Source: Parabacteroides distasonis ATCC 8503
GTDB lineage: Bacteria > Bacteroidota > Bacteroidia > Bacteroidales > Tannerellaceae
NCBI RefSeq assembly: GCF_000012845.1
Contig: NC_009615.1
Location: forward strand, 147,501 to 211,500
Direction of reading: 5' to 3'
Length of the DNA: 64,000 nucleotides
In this document: positions 45,084 through 54,191 of the stretch, piece by piece
Numbering within the stretch: the first letter of the stretch is position 1
How the letters are laid out: the number at the start of each line of letters is the position of its first letter
Made by a program: the position numbers and the translations under genes
Notes under the pieces: model-generated
Database searches by the model: none
What the model saw: the letters and a program-made list of their open reading frames with translations, nothing else
Told to the model about the DNA's origin: nothing

Positions 45084-46337
45084 GTGGGGACGCTGACTTA
45101 TATTTTAATTTCCCTCGCATTTTCCGCATTCTTTTCCGGGATGGAGATCGCTTTTATCTCCTCCAATAAGCTTCGTTTCGAGCTGGATAAGAAGGAACGT
45201 AGTCTATCCAGTAAGATACTGGGTATTTTCTATCGTAATCCAAATTTGTTTATCTCTACCATGTTGGTAGGAAATAATATTGCGTTGGTCGTTTATGGTC
45301 TTCAGATGGCAATCGTATTGGAGCCGTTTATAGCCAAGGTGGTTGCGAATGAGGCATTGATCGTTTTTATCCAATCCGTGATATCTACGATCTTGATCTT
45401 GTTTGCCGGGGAGTTTATTCCCAAGACCATATTTAAGTTGAATCCTAATTTATCACTCAATATATTTGCGATACCATTATTTATTATATATATCATCCTG
45501 TATCCGGTCTCCAAGTTCTCTTCCCTGCTATCTTTTTTGATTTTGAAGTTAGGGGGCGTGAAGAACTTGAAAAGTTCACCTCAGGCATTAGGCAAGGTAG
45601 ACTTGGATTATTTTATACAGCAAAGTCTGGAAGATGCACCTCAAAATTCGGATATGGATACGGAGGTTAAGATTTTCCAGAATGCCTTAGACTTCTCGAA
45701 TGTCCGTTTGAGGGATTGTATCGTGCCCCGGACGGAGATCGTAGCCTGTGATACGTCGGCTACGATGGAGGAATTGCGTTCTAAGTTTATCGAGACAGGA
45801 CTTTCGAAAATATTGGTGTATAACGAGAATATTGACAACATTATCGGATATATCCATTCTTCCGAGCTTTTCAAGAATCCGGAGGATTGGACCCAGCATA
45901 TCCGTAGCGTATCGATCGTTCCGGAGACGATGGCAGCGAATAAACTGATGAAACTGCTGATGCAAGAGAAGAAGAGCTTGGCTGTTGTCGTGGATGAGTT
46001 TGGCGGTACGTCGGGTATCGTGACACTTGAGGATTTGGTGGAGGAGATTTTCGGAGAGATTGAGGACGAGCACGATATGAAGTCGCATGTGGCTAAAAAA
46101 GTATCGGACAATGAGTATTTGCTGTCGGGTAGGATGGAGATTGATACCTTGAACGAAATGTTCGGGTTGGATCTTCCTGAGTCGGATGATTATGTCACCA
46201 TCGCCGGTTTTATCTTGCACTTCTATCAAAAATTCCCGAAATTGAACGAGACTGTCCAGATCGATAAATATTCGTTTAAGATAATCAAAGTAACGGCTAC
46301 GAAGATCGAACTTGTACGTATGAAAGTAGGGATTTGA
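45084..46337 (+). CDS. HlyC/CorC-type membrane protein (CNNM domain plus CBS pair)
   Basis: The 417-residue protein has an N-terminal CNNM domain with about three to four helices (ISLAFSAFFSGMEIAFISSNK, FISTMLVGNNIALVVYGLQMA), two CBS domains (about residues 200-330; IVPRTEIVACD, VVVDEFGGTSGIVTLEDLVEEIFGE) and a C-terminal CorC/HlyC transporter-associated domain. Family members affect Mg2+ or Co2+ transport. The start is GTG at 45084, directly after the lptC stop. A terminator follows. Confidence 0.93.
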   Translation: MGTLTYILISLAFSAFFSGMEIAFISSNKLRFELDKKERSLSSKILGIFYRNPNLFISTMLVGNNIALVVYGLQMAIVLEPFIAKVVANEALIVFIQSVISTILILFAGEFIPKTIFKLNPNLSLNIFAIPLFIIYIILYPVSKFSSLLSFLILKLGGVKNLKSSPQALGKVDLDYFIQQSLEDAPQNSDMDTEVKIFQNALDFSNVRLRDCIVPRTEIVACDTSATMEELRSKFIETGLSKILVYNENIDNIIGYIHSSELFKNPEDWTQHIRSVSIVPETMAANKLMKLLMQEKKSLAVVVDEFGGTSGIVTLEDLVEEIFGEIEDEHDMKSHVAKKVSDNEYLLSGRMEIDTLNEMFGLDLPESDDYVTIAGFILHFYQKFPKLNETVQIDKYSFKIIKVTATKIELVRMKVGI

Positions 46338-46377
46338 TAAAAAAAAGGATTATATGCTGTGGAATTTCCTTTTTTTC
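46338..46377 (+). terminator. Terminator after the CBS-domain gene
   Basis: AAAAAAAGGA pairs with TTTCCTTTTTTT across a loop of about 15 bases. The T-run leads straight into the ppiD promoter box. Confidence 0.7.
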
Positions 46378-46378
46378 A

Positions 46379-46386
46379 TATCTTTG
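46379..46386 (+). promoter_or_regulatory. Putative -7 box for ppiD
   Basis: TATCTTTG matches TAnnTTTG and follows the preceding terminator by 1 bp, 47 bp before the ATG at 46434. Confidence 0.5.
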
Positions 46387-46433
46387 TGCCCTTAAAATGT
46401 GAAATAATAAACTTTAAAAAATAATAAAGATAA

Positions 46434-48569
46434 ATGGCTACGCTGGAAAAAATTAGAAGCAAAGCAGGACTGCTGGTACTCGTGGTGGGTTTGGCATTGT
46501 TCGCTTTTATCATTGGAGACTTTTTAAACTCTGGTTCTACTTATTTTAGGCAATCACAGGAACGGATCGCCGAGATTGATGGAGAGGTTGTAAAAATTCA
46601 AGATTATCAAGGTCGCGTTGATGAGATGGCCGAGATGTATAAGATGCAATCCGGTTCAGCCAGCCTGCCCGAGGAATATATGACACAGATTCGCCAGTCC
46701 GTATTCGATGCGATGGTACAAGAGGTCGTGTTGGACGAGGCTACTGCTAAATTAGGTATGGGAGTAAGTCCGGAAGAATTGTTTGATATGGTTCAAGGTG
46801 AGAATATCTCTCCGTTGATCCAACAAATGCAAATGTTTACGAATCCTCAGACTGGTGCTTTTGATAAGGCCGCTTTGTTGAATTTCTTGAAACAAATCGA
46901 TTCCGATAATATCGCTAGCTATCCGGCAGATCAACAGGCACAGCTGATTCAAGCTAAGAACTTCTGGTTGTTCTGGGAGAAGAACATCAAACGTCAACGT
47001 TTGGAGCAAAAATATACGACATTATTGAGTAAGGCTATTTCCGCGAATTCATTGGACGCTAAGGAAGCTTATAATGATAATGCCGAGAATTCGGATATCA
47101 TTTACGCTATGCAATCATATGCTACGATTCCGGATTCAACGATTGAGGTAAGCAAGAGCGAGATCGAGAAATTGTATAACCAACGCAAGGAGCTTTATAA
47201 ACAAAAAGAATCTAAGGTAATTAAATATATCGCCGTAGATATCCGTCCGAGTAAAGAGGATTATGATAAGGCACAGGCCGAGATCGAGAGCTTGAAAGAG
47301 GAGCTAGCTACGTCTGAAAGAGTGGCTGATGTAGTAAACGAGAACTCTGAGGTTCCTTATGTTGACGCTTTCTTCACGGAGAAGGCTTTGGATCCTGAGA
47401 TGAAACAATTCGCTACGACTTCTGAGGTTGGCGCTGTTTATGGTCCTGTATTCGAGAATGACAAATACAGAATGTTTAAGCTAGTCGATAAGACGGTCGC
47501 TCCGGACTCAGTAAAAGTTAGCCACATCATGTTGGCCGGTAAATCTGAGGCTGAGACAACAGCTTTGGCTGATAGCTTGATGGGGGCGTTGAAAGGTGGC
47601 GCTAATTTCGCTGAATTAGCTAAGAAATACTCAGCAGACCAAGCTGCCGAGAATGGTGGTGAACTAGGTTGGTTTACAGAGGTTACCGCTTTGAGAGGTG
47701 TGAATGATGATTTTAAGAAGGCTGTCTTCTCAACTCCATTGAATGAGGTAGCGGTTGTGAAATCTTTATATGGTACTCACCTTGTAAAAGTAACAGAGAA
47801 AACAGGAAATGTTGAAAAATATAAGATCGCAGATATCGACATGACTGTATCTCCTAGCTCTAAGACCTATAGCAACATCTACAATGAGTTGAATCAGTTC
47901 GTATCTAAGAACAACTCTATGGCTAAATTGGAGGAGAATGCGAAGGAAGCCGGTTATAACTTGATTTCAGGTGCAACGGTTACTACAGATGATCAGTTGT
48001 TAGGTTCTATCAAGAATTCACGTCCGGTAATTCGTTGGGCGTTCCAGAACGATAAAGGTTCTATCTCTGAGATCTTCGAGTGTAGTGATAAATTTGTCGT
48101 GGCTGCTGTAGAAGGAAGTATTTCCGAGGGGTATCGTCCGGTTGATATGGTCGCTCCGGCTTTGAGAGCTGAATTGGCTGCCCAGAAGAAAGGCGATAAG
48201 ATCGCTCAGGAATTGGCTGCTAAGAATTTAACTTCAGTTGAGGCATATGCTGAAACGATGGGTTCTTCTGTAGACTCTGTGAAGTTCGTGAACTTTGGTA
48301 CTCGCCGTATCGCTGGTATCGGTATCGAACCGAACTTGAACGCTATGGTTTCTATGGCTCAAGTTGACCAAGTAAGTGCTCCGGTTAAAGGTAACAACGG
48401 TGTATATGTGTTCAAAGTATACGCAAGAAATAAAGATGGTAAGGAGTTCAACGAGGCTGAGGAAATCCGTGCGTTGGATGCTTCGAATGCGTATCGTGTA
48501 GGATTCCAAGCTATCCAATCTATGGTCAACAACGCTAAGGTGGAAGACAACCGTATCCGTTTCTATTAA
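46434..48569 (+). CDS. ppiD: PpiD/SurA-type peptidylprolyl isomerase
   Basis: The 711-residue protein has one N-terminal membrane helix (about residues 12-31) and a SurA-N-like chaperone region (about 35-200). A parvulin domain follows at about 345-450 (KVSHIMLAGKSEAETTALAD, GANFAELAKKYSADQAAENG, GELGWF), with a second degenerate PPIase-like segment after it. It should act in the periplasm on outer-membrane protein folding. A strong terminator follows. Confidence 0.93.
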   Translation: MATLEKIRSKAGLLVLVVGLALFAFIIGDFLNSGSTYFRQSQERIAEIDGEVVKIQDYQGRVDEMAEMYKMQSGSASLPEEYMTQIRQSVFDAMVQEVVLDEATAKLGMGVSPEELFDMVQGENISPLIQQMQMFTNPQTGAFDKAALLNFLKQIDSDNIASYPADQQAQLIQAKNFWLFWEKNIKRQRLEQKYTTLLSKAISANSLDAKEAYNDNAENSDIIYAMQSYATIPDSTIEVSKSEIEKLYNQRKELYKQKESKVIKYIAVDIRPSKEDYDKAQAEIESLKEELATSERVADVVNENSEVPYVDAFFTEKALDPEMKQFATTSEVGAVYGPVFENDKYRMFKLVDKTVAPDSVKVSHIMLAGKSEAETTALADSLMGALKGGANFAELAKKYSADQAAENGGELGWFTEVTALRGVNDDFKKAVFSTPLNEVAVVKSLYGTHLVKVTEKTGNVEKYKIADIDMTVSPSSKTYSNIYNELNQFVSKNNSMAKLEENAKEAGYNLISGATVTTDDQLLGSIKNSRPVIRWAFQNDKGSISEIFECSDKFVVAAVEGSISEGYRPVDMVAPALRAELAAQKKGDKIAQELAAKNLTSVEAYAETMGSSVDSVKFVNFGTRRIAGIGIEPNLNAMVSMAQVDQVSAPVKGNNGVYVFKVYARNKDGKEFNEAEEIRALDASNAYRVGFQAIQSMVNNAKVEDNRIRFY

Positions 48570-48592
48570 TAAAGAGTATTTATACTTAAGAT

Positions 48593-48657
48593 AAAAAAGA
48601 TCCCCTGTTTTGCCGTCAAAATAAATATATCTTGACGACAAAACAGGGGATCTTTAT
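48593..48657 (+). terminator. Strong terminator after ppiD
   Basis: AAAGATCCCCTGTTTTG (from 48596) pairs with CAAAACAGGGGATCTTT, with further pairing CGTCAA/TTGACG toward the loop, then a T-rich tail. Confidence 0.92.
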
Positions 48658-48705
48658 TTTGTGGAATATTTCTCGTACTTTCGCGAATAAGAAAATATCG
48701 ATAGA

Positions 48706-49737
48706 ATGGTTGACAAAAGACAATTATTAGGGATGACCTTGGAGGAACTGAAAGGTGTAGCGTCTGAGGTGGGTCTTCCCGCATATGCGGCTAAGCAAAT
48801 GGCCGATTGGATTTATAAGAAGAAAATAACCCGGATTTCGGAGATGACGAATATAGCGGTAGCCAAACGTGCTTTATTAGAGGATTCATTCGAGATCGGG
48901 GCTTATCCGCCATCTGAGTATCAAAAGTCGAAAGACGGTACGATCAAATATCTATATGCTGCCGGACCGGGGCGTTTTGTTGAGTCTGTTTATATTCCTA
49001 CGGATGATCGGGCGACTCTTTGCGTCTCTTCTCAAGTCGGATGCAAAATGAATTGCTTGTTTTGTATGACGGGAAAACAAGGCTTCACGGCAAACCTGAC
49101 AGCGAACCAGATATTGAACCAGATCCAGTCTTTGCCGGAAAACGATTCATTGACGAATATCGTTTTCATGGGAATGGGGGAGCCACTGGATAACGTAGAC
49201 GAGCTTTTCAAGGTTTTGGAAATACTCACGGCCCCGTATGGATATGCGTGGAGCCCGAAGCGTATCACGGTTTCAACCATCGGTGTGACGAAAGGCTTGA
49301 AACGCTTTTTAGAGGAGAGCGAATGTCATCTGGCCGTAAGTCTGCACTCGCCCTATCCTATGGAACGTCTTTCCTTGATGCCGGTTGAAAAGGCATTCCC
49401 AGCGAGGGAGGTGATCGATTTAATCAAACAATATGATTTTTCGCATCAACGACGTGTCTCTTTTGAGTACATTGTTTTTAAAAATTTGAACGATAGCTTG
49501 AAACATGCCGAAGCTTTGAGTTGTTTATTAGGTGGAATACCTTGTCGGGTAAACTTGATCCGTTTTCATGCGATACCGAATGTGTCTTTAGAGACTTCCG
49601 ATATCGCTAAAATGGAGGCGTTCCGGGATTTCTTAAACGCCAAAGGAGTTGTATGTACGATAAGGGCATCACGAGGGGAGGATATTTTCGCCGCTTGTGG
49701 AATGCTTTCTACCGCAAAAAATGTTACATTTGTATAA
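48706..49737 (+). CDS. rlmN: 23S rRNA (A2503-C2)/tRNA (A37-C2) methyltransferase RlmN
   Basis: The 343-residue radical SAM enzyme has the cluster motif CKMNCLFCMTGKQG, the FMGMGEPLDN segment, and the second catalytic Cys near the C-terminus (IFAACGMLS). It methylates C2 of A2503 in 23S rRNA and A37 of some tRNAs, supporting decoding accuracy. A near-consensus promoter box (TACTTTCG) lies just upstream, and the start of the next gene overlaps its end. Confidence 0.96.
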   Translation: MVDKRQLLGMTLEELKGVASEVGLPAYAAKQMADWIYKKKITRISEMTNIAVAKRALLEDSFEIGAYPPSEYQKSKDGTIKYLYAAGPGRFVESVYIPTDDRATLCVSSQVGCKMNCLFCMTGKQGFTANLTANQILNQIQSLPENDSLTNIVFMGMGEPLDNVDELFKVLEILTAPYGYAWSPKRITVSTIGVTKGLKRFLEESECHLAVSLHSPYPMERLSLMPVEKAFPAREVIDLIKQYDFSHQRRVSFEYIVFKNLNDSLKHAEALSCLLGGIPCRVNLIRFHAIPNVSLETSDIAKMEAFRDFLNAKGVVCTIRASRGEDIFAACGMLSTAKNVTFV

Positions 49738-49753
49738 TATAAAACACACGGGT

Positions 49754-50791
49754 ATGAAAACACGTTCTTTATTCATCGGTATGTTGCTGCTTCTTGTTTT
49801 GATGGGAGCATGTAATTCGGGTTCTGTGATGACTCAAGCTACGGGCTTCGCATATGAGGTTGTCGTGGTTATGGATCAAAAGGATTGGAAAGGCCCTGCG
49901 GGAGAAGCCATAAAGTCTGAGTTGGCCTCTTCGGTGCCCGGACTGCCGCAAGCCGAGCCTTCTTTGAAGATTACCTACGTACAACCAAAGGATTTTACAG
50001 GTCTGTTACGGTATGTAAGGAATATATTAGTGGTTACGATAGATCCCACCGCTTATACGAAAGTTTCTGTAGGCTACGAGAATAATGTCTGGGCTAGAGG
50101 ACAGGTGGTTGTTTCGCTGAAAGCTCCTAATACGGAGTCGATCGTCGAGTATTCAAAGACCCATGAGAAGGCGTTGGTCAACTTCTTCGTAAAGGTGGAG
50201 ATGAATCGTGCGATAGAGCAATTACAAAAGGAATATAGTATGGTGGTTATGGATAACCTGAAAAGCGACCTGAACGTGATGTTAAACGCTCCGGCAAACT
50301 TCACGTACTATAAGGATACGACAGATTTCTTCTGGTCTTCCAATAACGCTAACACAGGCCGTATGGACTTAATCGTATATACTTTCCCTTATACTGATCC
50401 GAATACGTTTACGGAGGAATATCTGGTCGCTAAACGAGATTCTGTATTGAAGGCGAATCTGCCGGGTTCGTTCCCGGGTTCCTATATGCAAACAGAAACG
50501 CGTGCGGGAGTGGAGTATACGCCAATAACCTTAAATGGTAAATATTGTGGCGTGATGCGCGGTTTGTGGAGAATGCAAGGCGATATGATGGGAGGCCCGT
50601 TCGTAAGCCACACCCGCTTGGATGAAAAGAATCATCGTGTGGTTGTAGCCGAGGGATTTGTGTATGCTCCGGAGACAGACAAGCGTAATTTCATGCGTAG
50701 AATAGAAGCTGCCTTATTTACGTTACGTTTGCCGGGTGAATTTGATGAACCGGTAACTGAGACATTGGATATCCCCAAAGAGAAAAAGTAA
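49754..50791 (+). CDS. DUF4837 lipoprotein
   Basis: The 345-residue protein has a lipoprotein signal (LLVLMGACNSGS) and a DUF4837 body. The family is restricted to Bacteroidetes and has no known function. I chose the ATG at 49754 (MKTRSLFIGML), since longer frames lack the signal and run into rlmN. It sits between rlmN and pdxA on one strand, 16 bp before each neighbour. Confidence 0.88.
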   Translation: MKTRSLFIGMLLLLVLMGACNSGSVMTQATGFAYEVVVVMDQKDWKGPAGEAIKSELASSVPGLPQAEPSLKITYVQPKDFTGLLRYVRNILVVTIDPTAYTKVSVGYENNVWARGQVVVSLKAPNTESIVEYSKTHEKALVNFFVKVEMNRAIEQLQKEYSMVVMDNLKSDLNVMLNAPANFTYYKDTTDFFWSSNNANTGRMDLIVYTFPYTDPNTFTEEYLVAKRDSVLKANLPGSFPGSYMQTETRAGVEYTPITLNGKYCGVMRGLWRMQGDMMGGPFVSHTRLDEKNHRVVVAEGFVYAPETDKRNFMRRIEAALFTLRLPGEFDEPVTETLDIPKEKK

Positions 50792-50807
50792 TAAACAAAC
50801 AAAATAT

Positions 50808-51917
50808 ATGGAAGAACGACTGATTAAAGTGGGGATCACCCACGGAGATATAAATGGTATCGGCTATGAGGTGATATTAAAGACCTTTTCCGATACCCGC
50901 ATGGCGGAGCTTTGCACGCCGATTATCTATGGCTCGTCCAAGATAGCCGCTTATCACCGGAAGGCATTGGAGCTTCCTCCTATCAATATGAATATTATTT
51001 CACATGCGGAGGATGCGGGAGTAAACCGGGTGAACATTATTAACTGCGTGGAGGACGAGACCAAGGTGGAGTTGTCGAAATCTACGCCGGTTGCCGGTGA
51101 GTCGGCTTTCAAGGCGTTGGAAGCGGCGGTTACGGATATGAAGCGGGGAGTAGTGGATGTACTGCTTACCGCCCCGATCAATAAACATAATATCCAGAAC
51201 GAGGATTTTCATTTTCCCGGGCATACTGAGTATTTGGAGAAATGCTTCGGTGGCTTGGATAAAAAAGCCTTGATGATCTTGATGAAAGATGATCTTCGTG
51301 TCGCTTTGGTGACGGGGCATATTCCATTGTCGCAAGTTGCGTCTTCCCTCAACGTGGGCGATATCGTGAATAAGCTGCGTATTTTCAATCAGTCGTTAAA
51401 GCAAGACTTCGGTATTGTGAAGCCACGCATCGCGGTTCTTTCCTTAAACCCTCATGCGGGTGATGCCGGATTGCTGGGTACGGAAGAGGAGACGATTATC
51501 ATACCGGCAATGCAAGAGGCGGAGAAAAAAGGCGTAATGTCATTTGGCCCTTATGCGGCTGACGGTTTCTTTGGTTCGCAGATGTATGATAAATTTGATG
51601 GTGTCTTAGCGATGTATCATGATCAAGGGCTCGCTCCTTTCAAGACGTTGGCGATGGATGACGGGGTGAACTATACGGCAGGATTGCCGATCGTACGGAC
51701 TTCTCCGGCACATGGAACAGCTTATGACATAGCCGGGCAGAACGTGGCCTCAGAAGAGTCGTTCCGCCAAGCCTTATATGCGGCGTTGGATATCTTCCGG
51801 AACCGGTTACGTTATCAGGAGGCTACCGCCAACCCGTTGCGTAAGCAATATTTCGATAGGGGGGGAGATAATGAGAAATTGGATTTGACGAAAGACGACG
51901 ATACGGACGGATTATAG
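50808..51917 (+). CDS. pdxA: 4-hydroxythreonine-4-phosphate dehydrogenase
   Basis: The 369-residue enzyme acts in the DXP-dependent vitamin B6 pathway. Signatures include the N-terminal VGITHGDINGIGYEVILK, TAPINKHNIQ, HFPGHTEYL (metal His), VTGHIPLSQVA and YHDQGLAPFKTL (metal His) with TVRTSP-like IVRTSPAHGTAYDIAG. A strong terminator follows at 51951-51997. Confidence 0.96.
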   Translation: MEERLIKVGITHGDINGIGYEVILKTFSDTRMAELCTPIIYGSSKIAAYHRKALELPPINMNIISHAEDAGVNRVNIINCVEDETKVELSKSTPVAGESAFKALEAAVTDMKRGVVDVLLTAPINKHNIQNEDFHFPGHTEYLEKCFGGLDKKALMILMKDDLRVALVTGHIPLSQVASSLNVGDIVNKLRIFNQSLKQDFGIVKPRIAVLSLNPHAGDAGLLGTEEETIIIPAMQEAEKKGVMSFGPYAADGFFGSQMYDKFDGVLAMYHDQGLAPFKTLAMDDGVNYTAGLPIVRTSPAHGTAYDIAGQNVASEESFRQALYAALDIFRNRLRYQEATANPLRKQYFDRGGDNEKLDLTKDDDTDGL

Positions 51918-51950
51918 TAGATCTTTCCTGACAAGTTTCAATAAATACAT

Positions 51951-51997
51951 AAAATGTCATGTTAATAACGAATGGATGTTATTGACATGACATTTTT
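51951..51997 (+). terminator. Strong terminator after pdxA
   Basis: AAAATGTCATGTTAATAAC pairs with GTTATTGACATGACATTTTT with one G-T pair, then T5. The loop is GAATGGAT. Confidence 0.92.
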
Positions 51998-52053
51998 GTA
52001 TGGGACGTGGGACGCTTTTTGGTTTTAAACTTTTAAGATAGGAAAAGTTTGCG

Positions 52054-52061
52054 TAAGTTTG
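52054..52061 (+). promoter_or_regulatory. Putative -7 box for the lipid headgroup operon
   Basis: TAAGTTTG matches TAnnTTTG, 24 bp before the ATG at 52086. Confidence 0.45.
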
Positions 52062-52085
52062 CGGTTTAAAACGAAAATTACGATT

Positions 52086-52553
52086 ATGTTTAAAGACAAA
52101 ACGATAGTATATACATCCGGAACGTTTGATATGTTCCATTATAATCATCTTAGGATGATCAATTACGCCCGTAGTTTGGCGGATATATTGATCGTCGGGG
52201 TTAGTACAGATGAGTTGGTCTCTTCTTATAAAGCGAAGCCGATCATTCCGTTCCATGAACGTTTGCAGATCATCGAGGCGTTGAAGACTCCCGATATCGT
52301 TATTCCACAACATTCCTTGGATCATACGGAAATCGTGAAGAAGCTGAATATCGACGCTTTCGTGGTAGGTGATGACTGGTTCGGAAAGTACGACTATCTG
52401 AAGGATTTAGGCGTTCAGGTATTTTATTTCCCTTACGGAACGGGGGTTTCCTCCTCGAATCTGAAAAAAACGATACATGATTCTTATGAGGCGAATCTGA
52501 CAACCCAACGTCAGGCGAAGCCGGAAACAGTGAAAGGATCTGCCGCTAAATAA
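52086..52553 (+). CDS. Cytidylyltransferase-like nucleotidyltransferase (TagD/PCT type)
   Basis: The 155-residue protein has the HxGH-type nucleotidyltransferase core as YTSGTFDMFHYNHLRM (HYNH in place of HxGH), then VGVSTDELVSSYKAKP and the RTxGVSSS-like GTGVSSSNLKKTI. It resembles glycerol-3-phosphate and phosphoethanolamine cytidylyltransferases. The next genes (SDR, CDP-alcohol phosphatidyltransferase, acyltransferase) suggest it makes a CDP-alcohol for headgroup transfer. I chose the ATG at 52086 (MFKDKTIVYTSGTFD). The alcohol is unknown. Confidence 0.83.
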   Translation: MFKDKTIVYTSGTFDMFHYNHLRMINYARSLADILIVGVSTDELVSSYKAKPIIPFHERLQIIEALKTPDIVIPQHSLDHTEIVKKLNIDAFVVGDDWFGKYDYLKDLGVQVFYFPYGTGVSSSNLKKTIHDSYEANLTTQRQAKPETVKGSAAK

Positions 52554-52564
52554 CGATCAGTTTC

Positions 52565-53293
52565 ATGGATAAATTTATTTTAATTACCGGTGGGACAAAA
52601 GGGATAGGAAAGGCGGTAGCGTCCTGTTTAGGAAAGGCCGGATATAACCTTATACTGACTTATGCTTCCGACCAAGCGGCGGCCGAGGAGGTACGTAGCG
52701 AGTTGGTGGGGCGTTTCGATATACAGGTTTCTATTCTGCGGGCCGATATCTCGGATCGGAATACGATCGGGGTTATCGATTCTTTCTTGGAGGAGAATAG
52801 GCTACGTTTGGACGGCCTTGTGTTCAATGCGGGAATGACCTGTCGGGATCCTTTTGAGGAACTTTCATTCGAGGATTGGGACCGGGTTTTCTTTGCTAAT
52901 ATCCATTTCCCGATCTTCCTTTTACAGAAGATTGTTGGACGGATTAATAAGGGGGGAAGTATCGTGTTTACGGGTTCCTTGATGGGAATACAGCCTCATT
53001 CGGTATCCTTGGCATATGGAGTGACGAAAAGTGCTGTTCATGCGCTGGTCAAAAACATGGTGAAGTTCTTAGTTCCCTATGAACTGCGTGTGAATGCCGT
53101 GGCTCCCGGTTTTGTCGATACGGAATGGCAGAAAACAAAGCCTGCCGAGATCCGTCGGAATATAGAGAACAAGGTCTCTTTGGGACGGTTCTGCGACCCG
53201 GATGAATTGGCGGAAGTTTATAAAATGTTGATAGAGAATAGTTATTTTAATGGCGAGGTAGTCATTGTGGATGGCGGTTACTCGTATAAATAA
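52565..53293 (+). CDS. Short-chain dehydrogenase/reductase
   Basis: The 242-residue NAD(P)-dependent enzyme has ILITGGTKGIGKAVAS (cofactor motif), NAGMTCRDPF, the catalytic Ser-Tyr-Lys as FTGSLMGIQ...YGVTKSA, and VAPGFVDTEW. It resembles FabG, but is embedded in a headgroup operon, 11 bp after the cytidylyltransferase gene. It may reduce a keto-sugar or keto-alcohol phosphate to the polyol that is then activated (inference). Confidence 0.88.
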   Translation: MDKFILITGGTKGIGKAVASCLGKAGYNLILTYASDQAAAEEVRSELVGRFDIQVSILRADISDRNTIGVIDSFLEENRLRLDGLVFNAGMTCRDPFEELSFEDWDRVFFANIHFPIFLLQKIVGRINKGGSIVFTGSLMGIQPHSVSLAYGVTKSAVHALVKNMVKFLVPYELRVNAVAPGFVDTEWQKTKPAEIRRNIENKVSLGRFCDPDELAEVYKMLIENSYFNGEVVIVDGGYSYK

Positions 53294-53300
53294 GAAACAA

Positions 53301-54188
53301 ATGAGCGAGTTGGATAAGGAATACGAAGCATCGTTAAAGTCGATAGAAACAGAAAATAAGATAGACCGAATTTTTTATCGTCCGATAGGATTTCGTATTG
53401 CTCGTATGTTGCGAGGCACGGGGATTACCCCGAATATGATTACGGTTATCTCGATCTTCGTGGGTGCGGCGGTCGGATTTATGTTTTATCACGATAATTT
53501 GACATATAATATCTGCGGTATATTATTGTTGGTATTTGCCAATATCCTCGACTGCGTGGATGGGCAGCTGGCACGTCTTACAGGGATCAAGTCCGCTATC
53601 GGGCGTATCTTGGACGGATTCGCCGGGGATATCTGGTTCGCTTCGATCTATATCGGATTCGCTCTTCGTTTGTCTCATGATTACGGTACGGATTGGTTCT
53701 TTGCCTTGGCGGTCTTATCCGGTCTGTCTCATTTAGTCCAAGCGAATATCACGGATTATTATAAGACGCTTCACCTTTATTTTATCAGTAAGGATAAAGG
53801 CTCGGAGTTTCAGTCTTTGGAACAGGTGGAGGCGAAACATAAGGAGATGAAGTATGGCATTAACAAGTTTTTCTACTTCTTATATCGTTGGTATACGATG
53901 TTGCAAGTGAAGGCTACGCCTACCTTACAGAGTATGTTACAAAATTTGCACGCGAAGTATGGGGACAATATTCCGGAGAATATCCGTGTGGACTTTCGTA
54001 AACAGAGTCGTCATTTAATGCGTTACATAGACTTGTTGACCTTTAATGGCCGGACGATGGTTATGTTTGTGATCGTACTAACGGGACAGGTCTGGGCTTA
54101 TTACCTATACGAGATCATCGTGTTGAACATCGTACTAGCGATAGTGATGAGGAAACACGAGAAGATGTGTGCCTCGTTTTTAGGATAA
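53301..54188 (+). CDS. CDP-alcohol phosphatidyltransferase
   Basis: The 295-residue membrane protein carries the complete signature DG-x2-AR-x8-G-x3-D-x3-D (DCVDGQLARLTGIKSAIGRI, then LDGFAGD). Several helices lie on either side, with a longer soluble insert (about residues 180-240). It should join a CDP-alcohol or CDP-diacylglycerol to a second hydroxyl partner at the inner membrane. I chose the ATG at 53301 (MSELDKEY), after the SDR stop. The headgroup is not readable from sequence. Confidence 0.9.
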   Translation: MSELDKEYEASLKSIETENKIDRIFYRPIGFRIARMLRGTGITPNMITVISIFVGAAVGFMFYHDNLTYNICGILLLVFANILDCVDGQLARLTGIKSAIGRILDGFAGDIWFASIYIGFALRLSHDYGTDWFFALAVLSGLSHLVQANITDYYKTLHLYFISKDKGSEFQSLEQVEAKHKEMKYGINKFFYFLYRWYTMLQVKATPTLQSMLQNLHAKYGDNIPENIRVDFRKQSRHLMRYIDLLTFNGRTMVMFVIVLTGQVWAYYLYEIIVLNIVLAIVMRKHEKMCASFLG

Positions 54189-54191
54189 AGT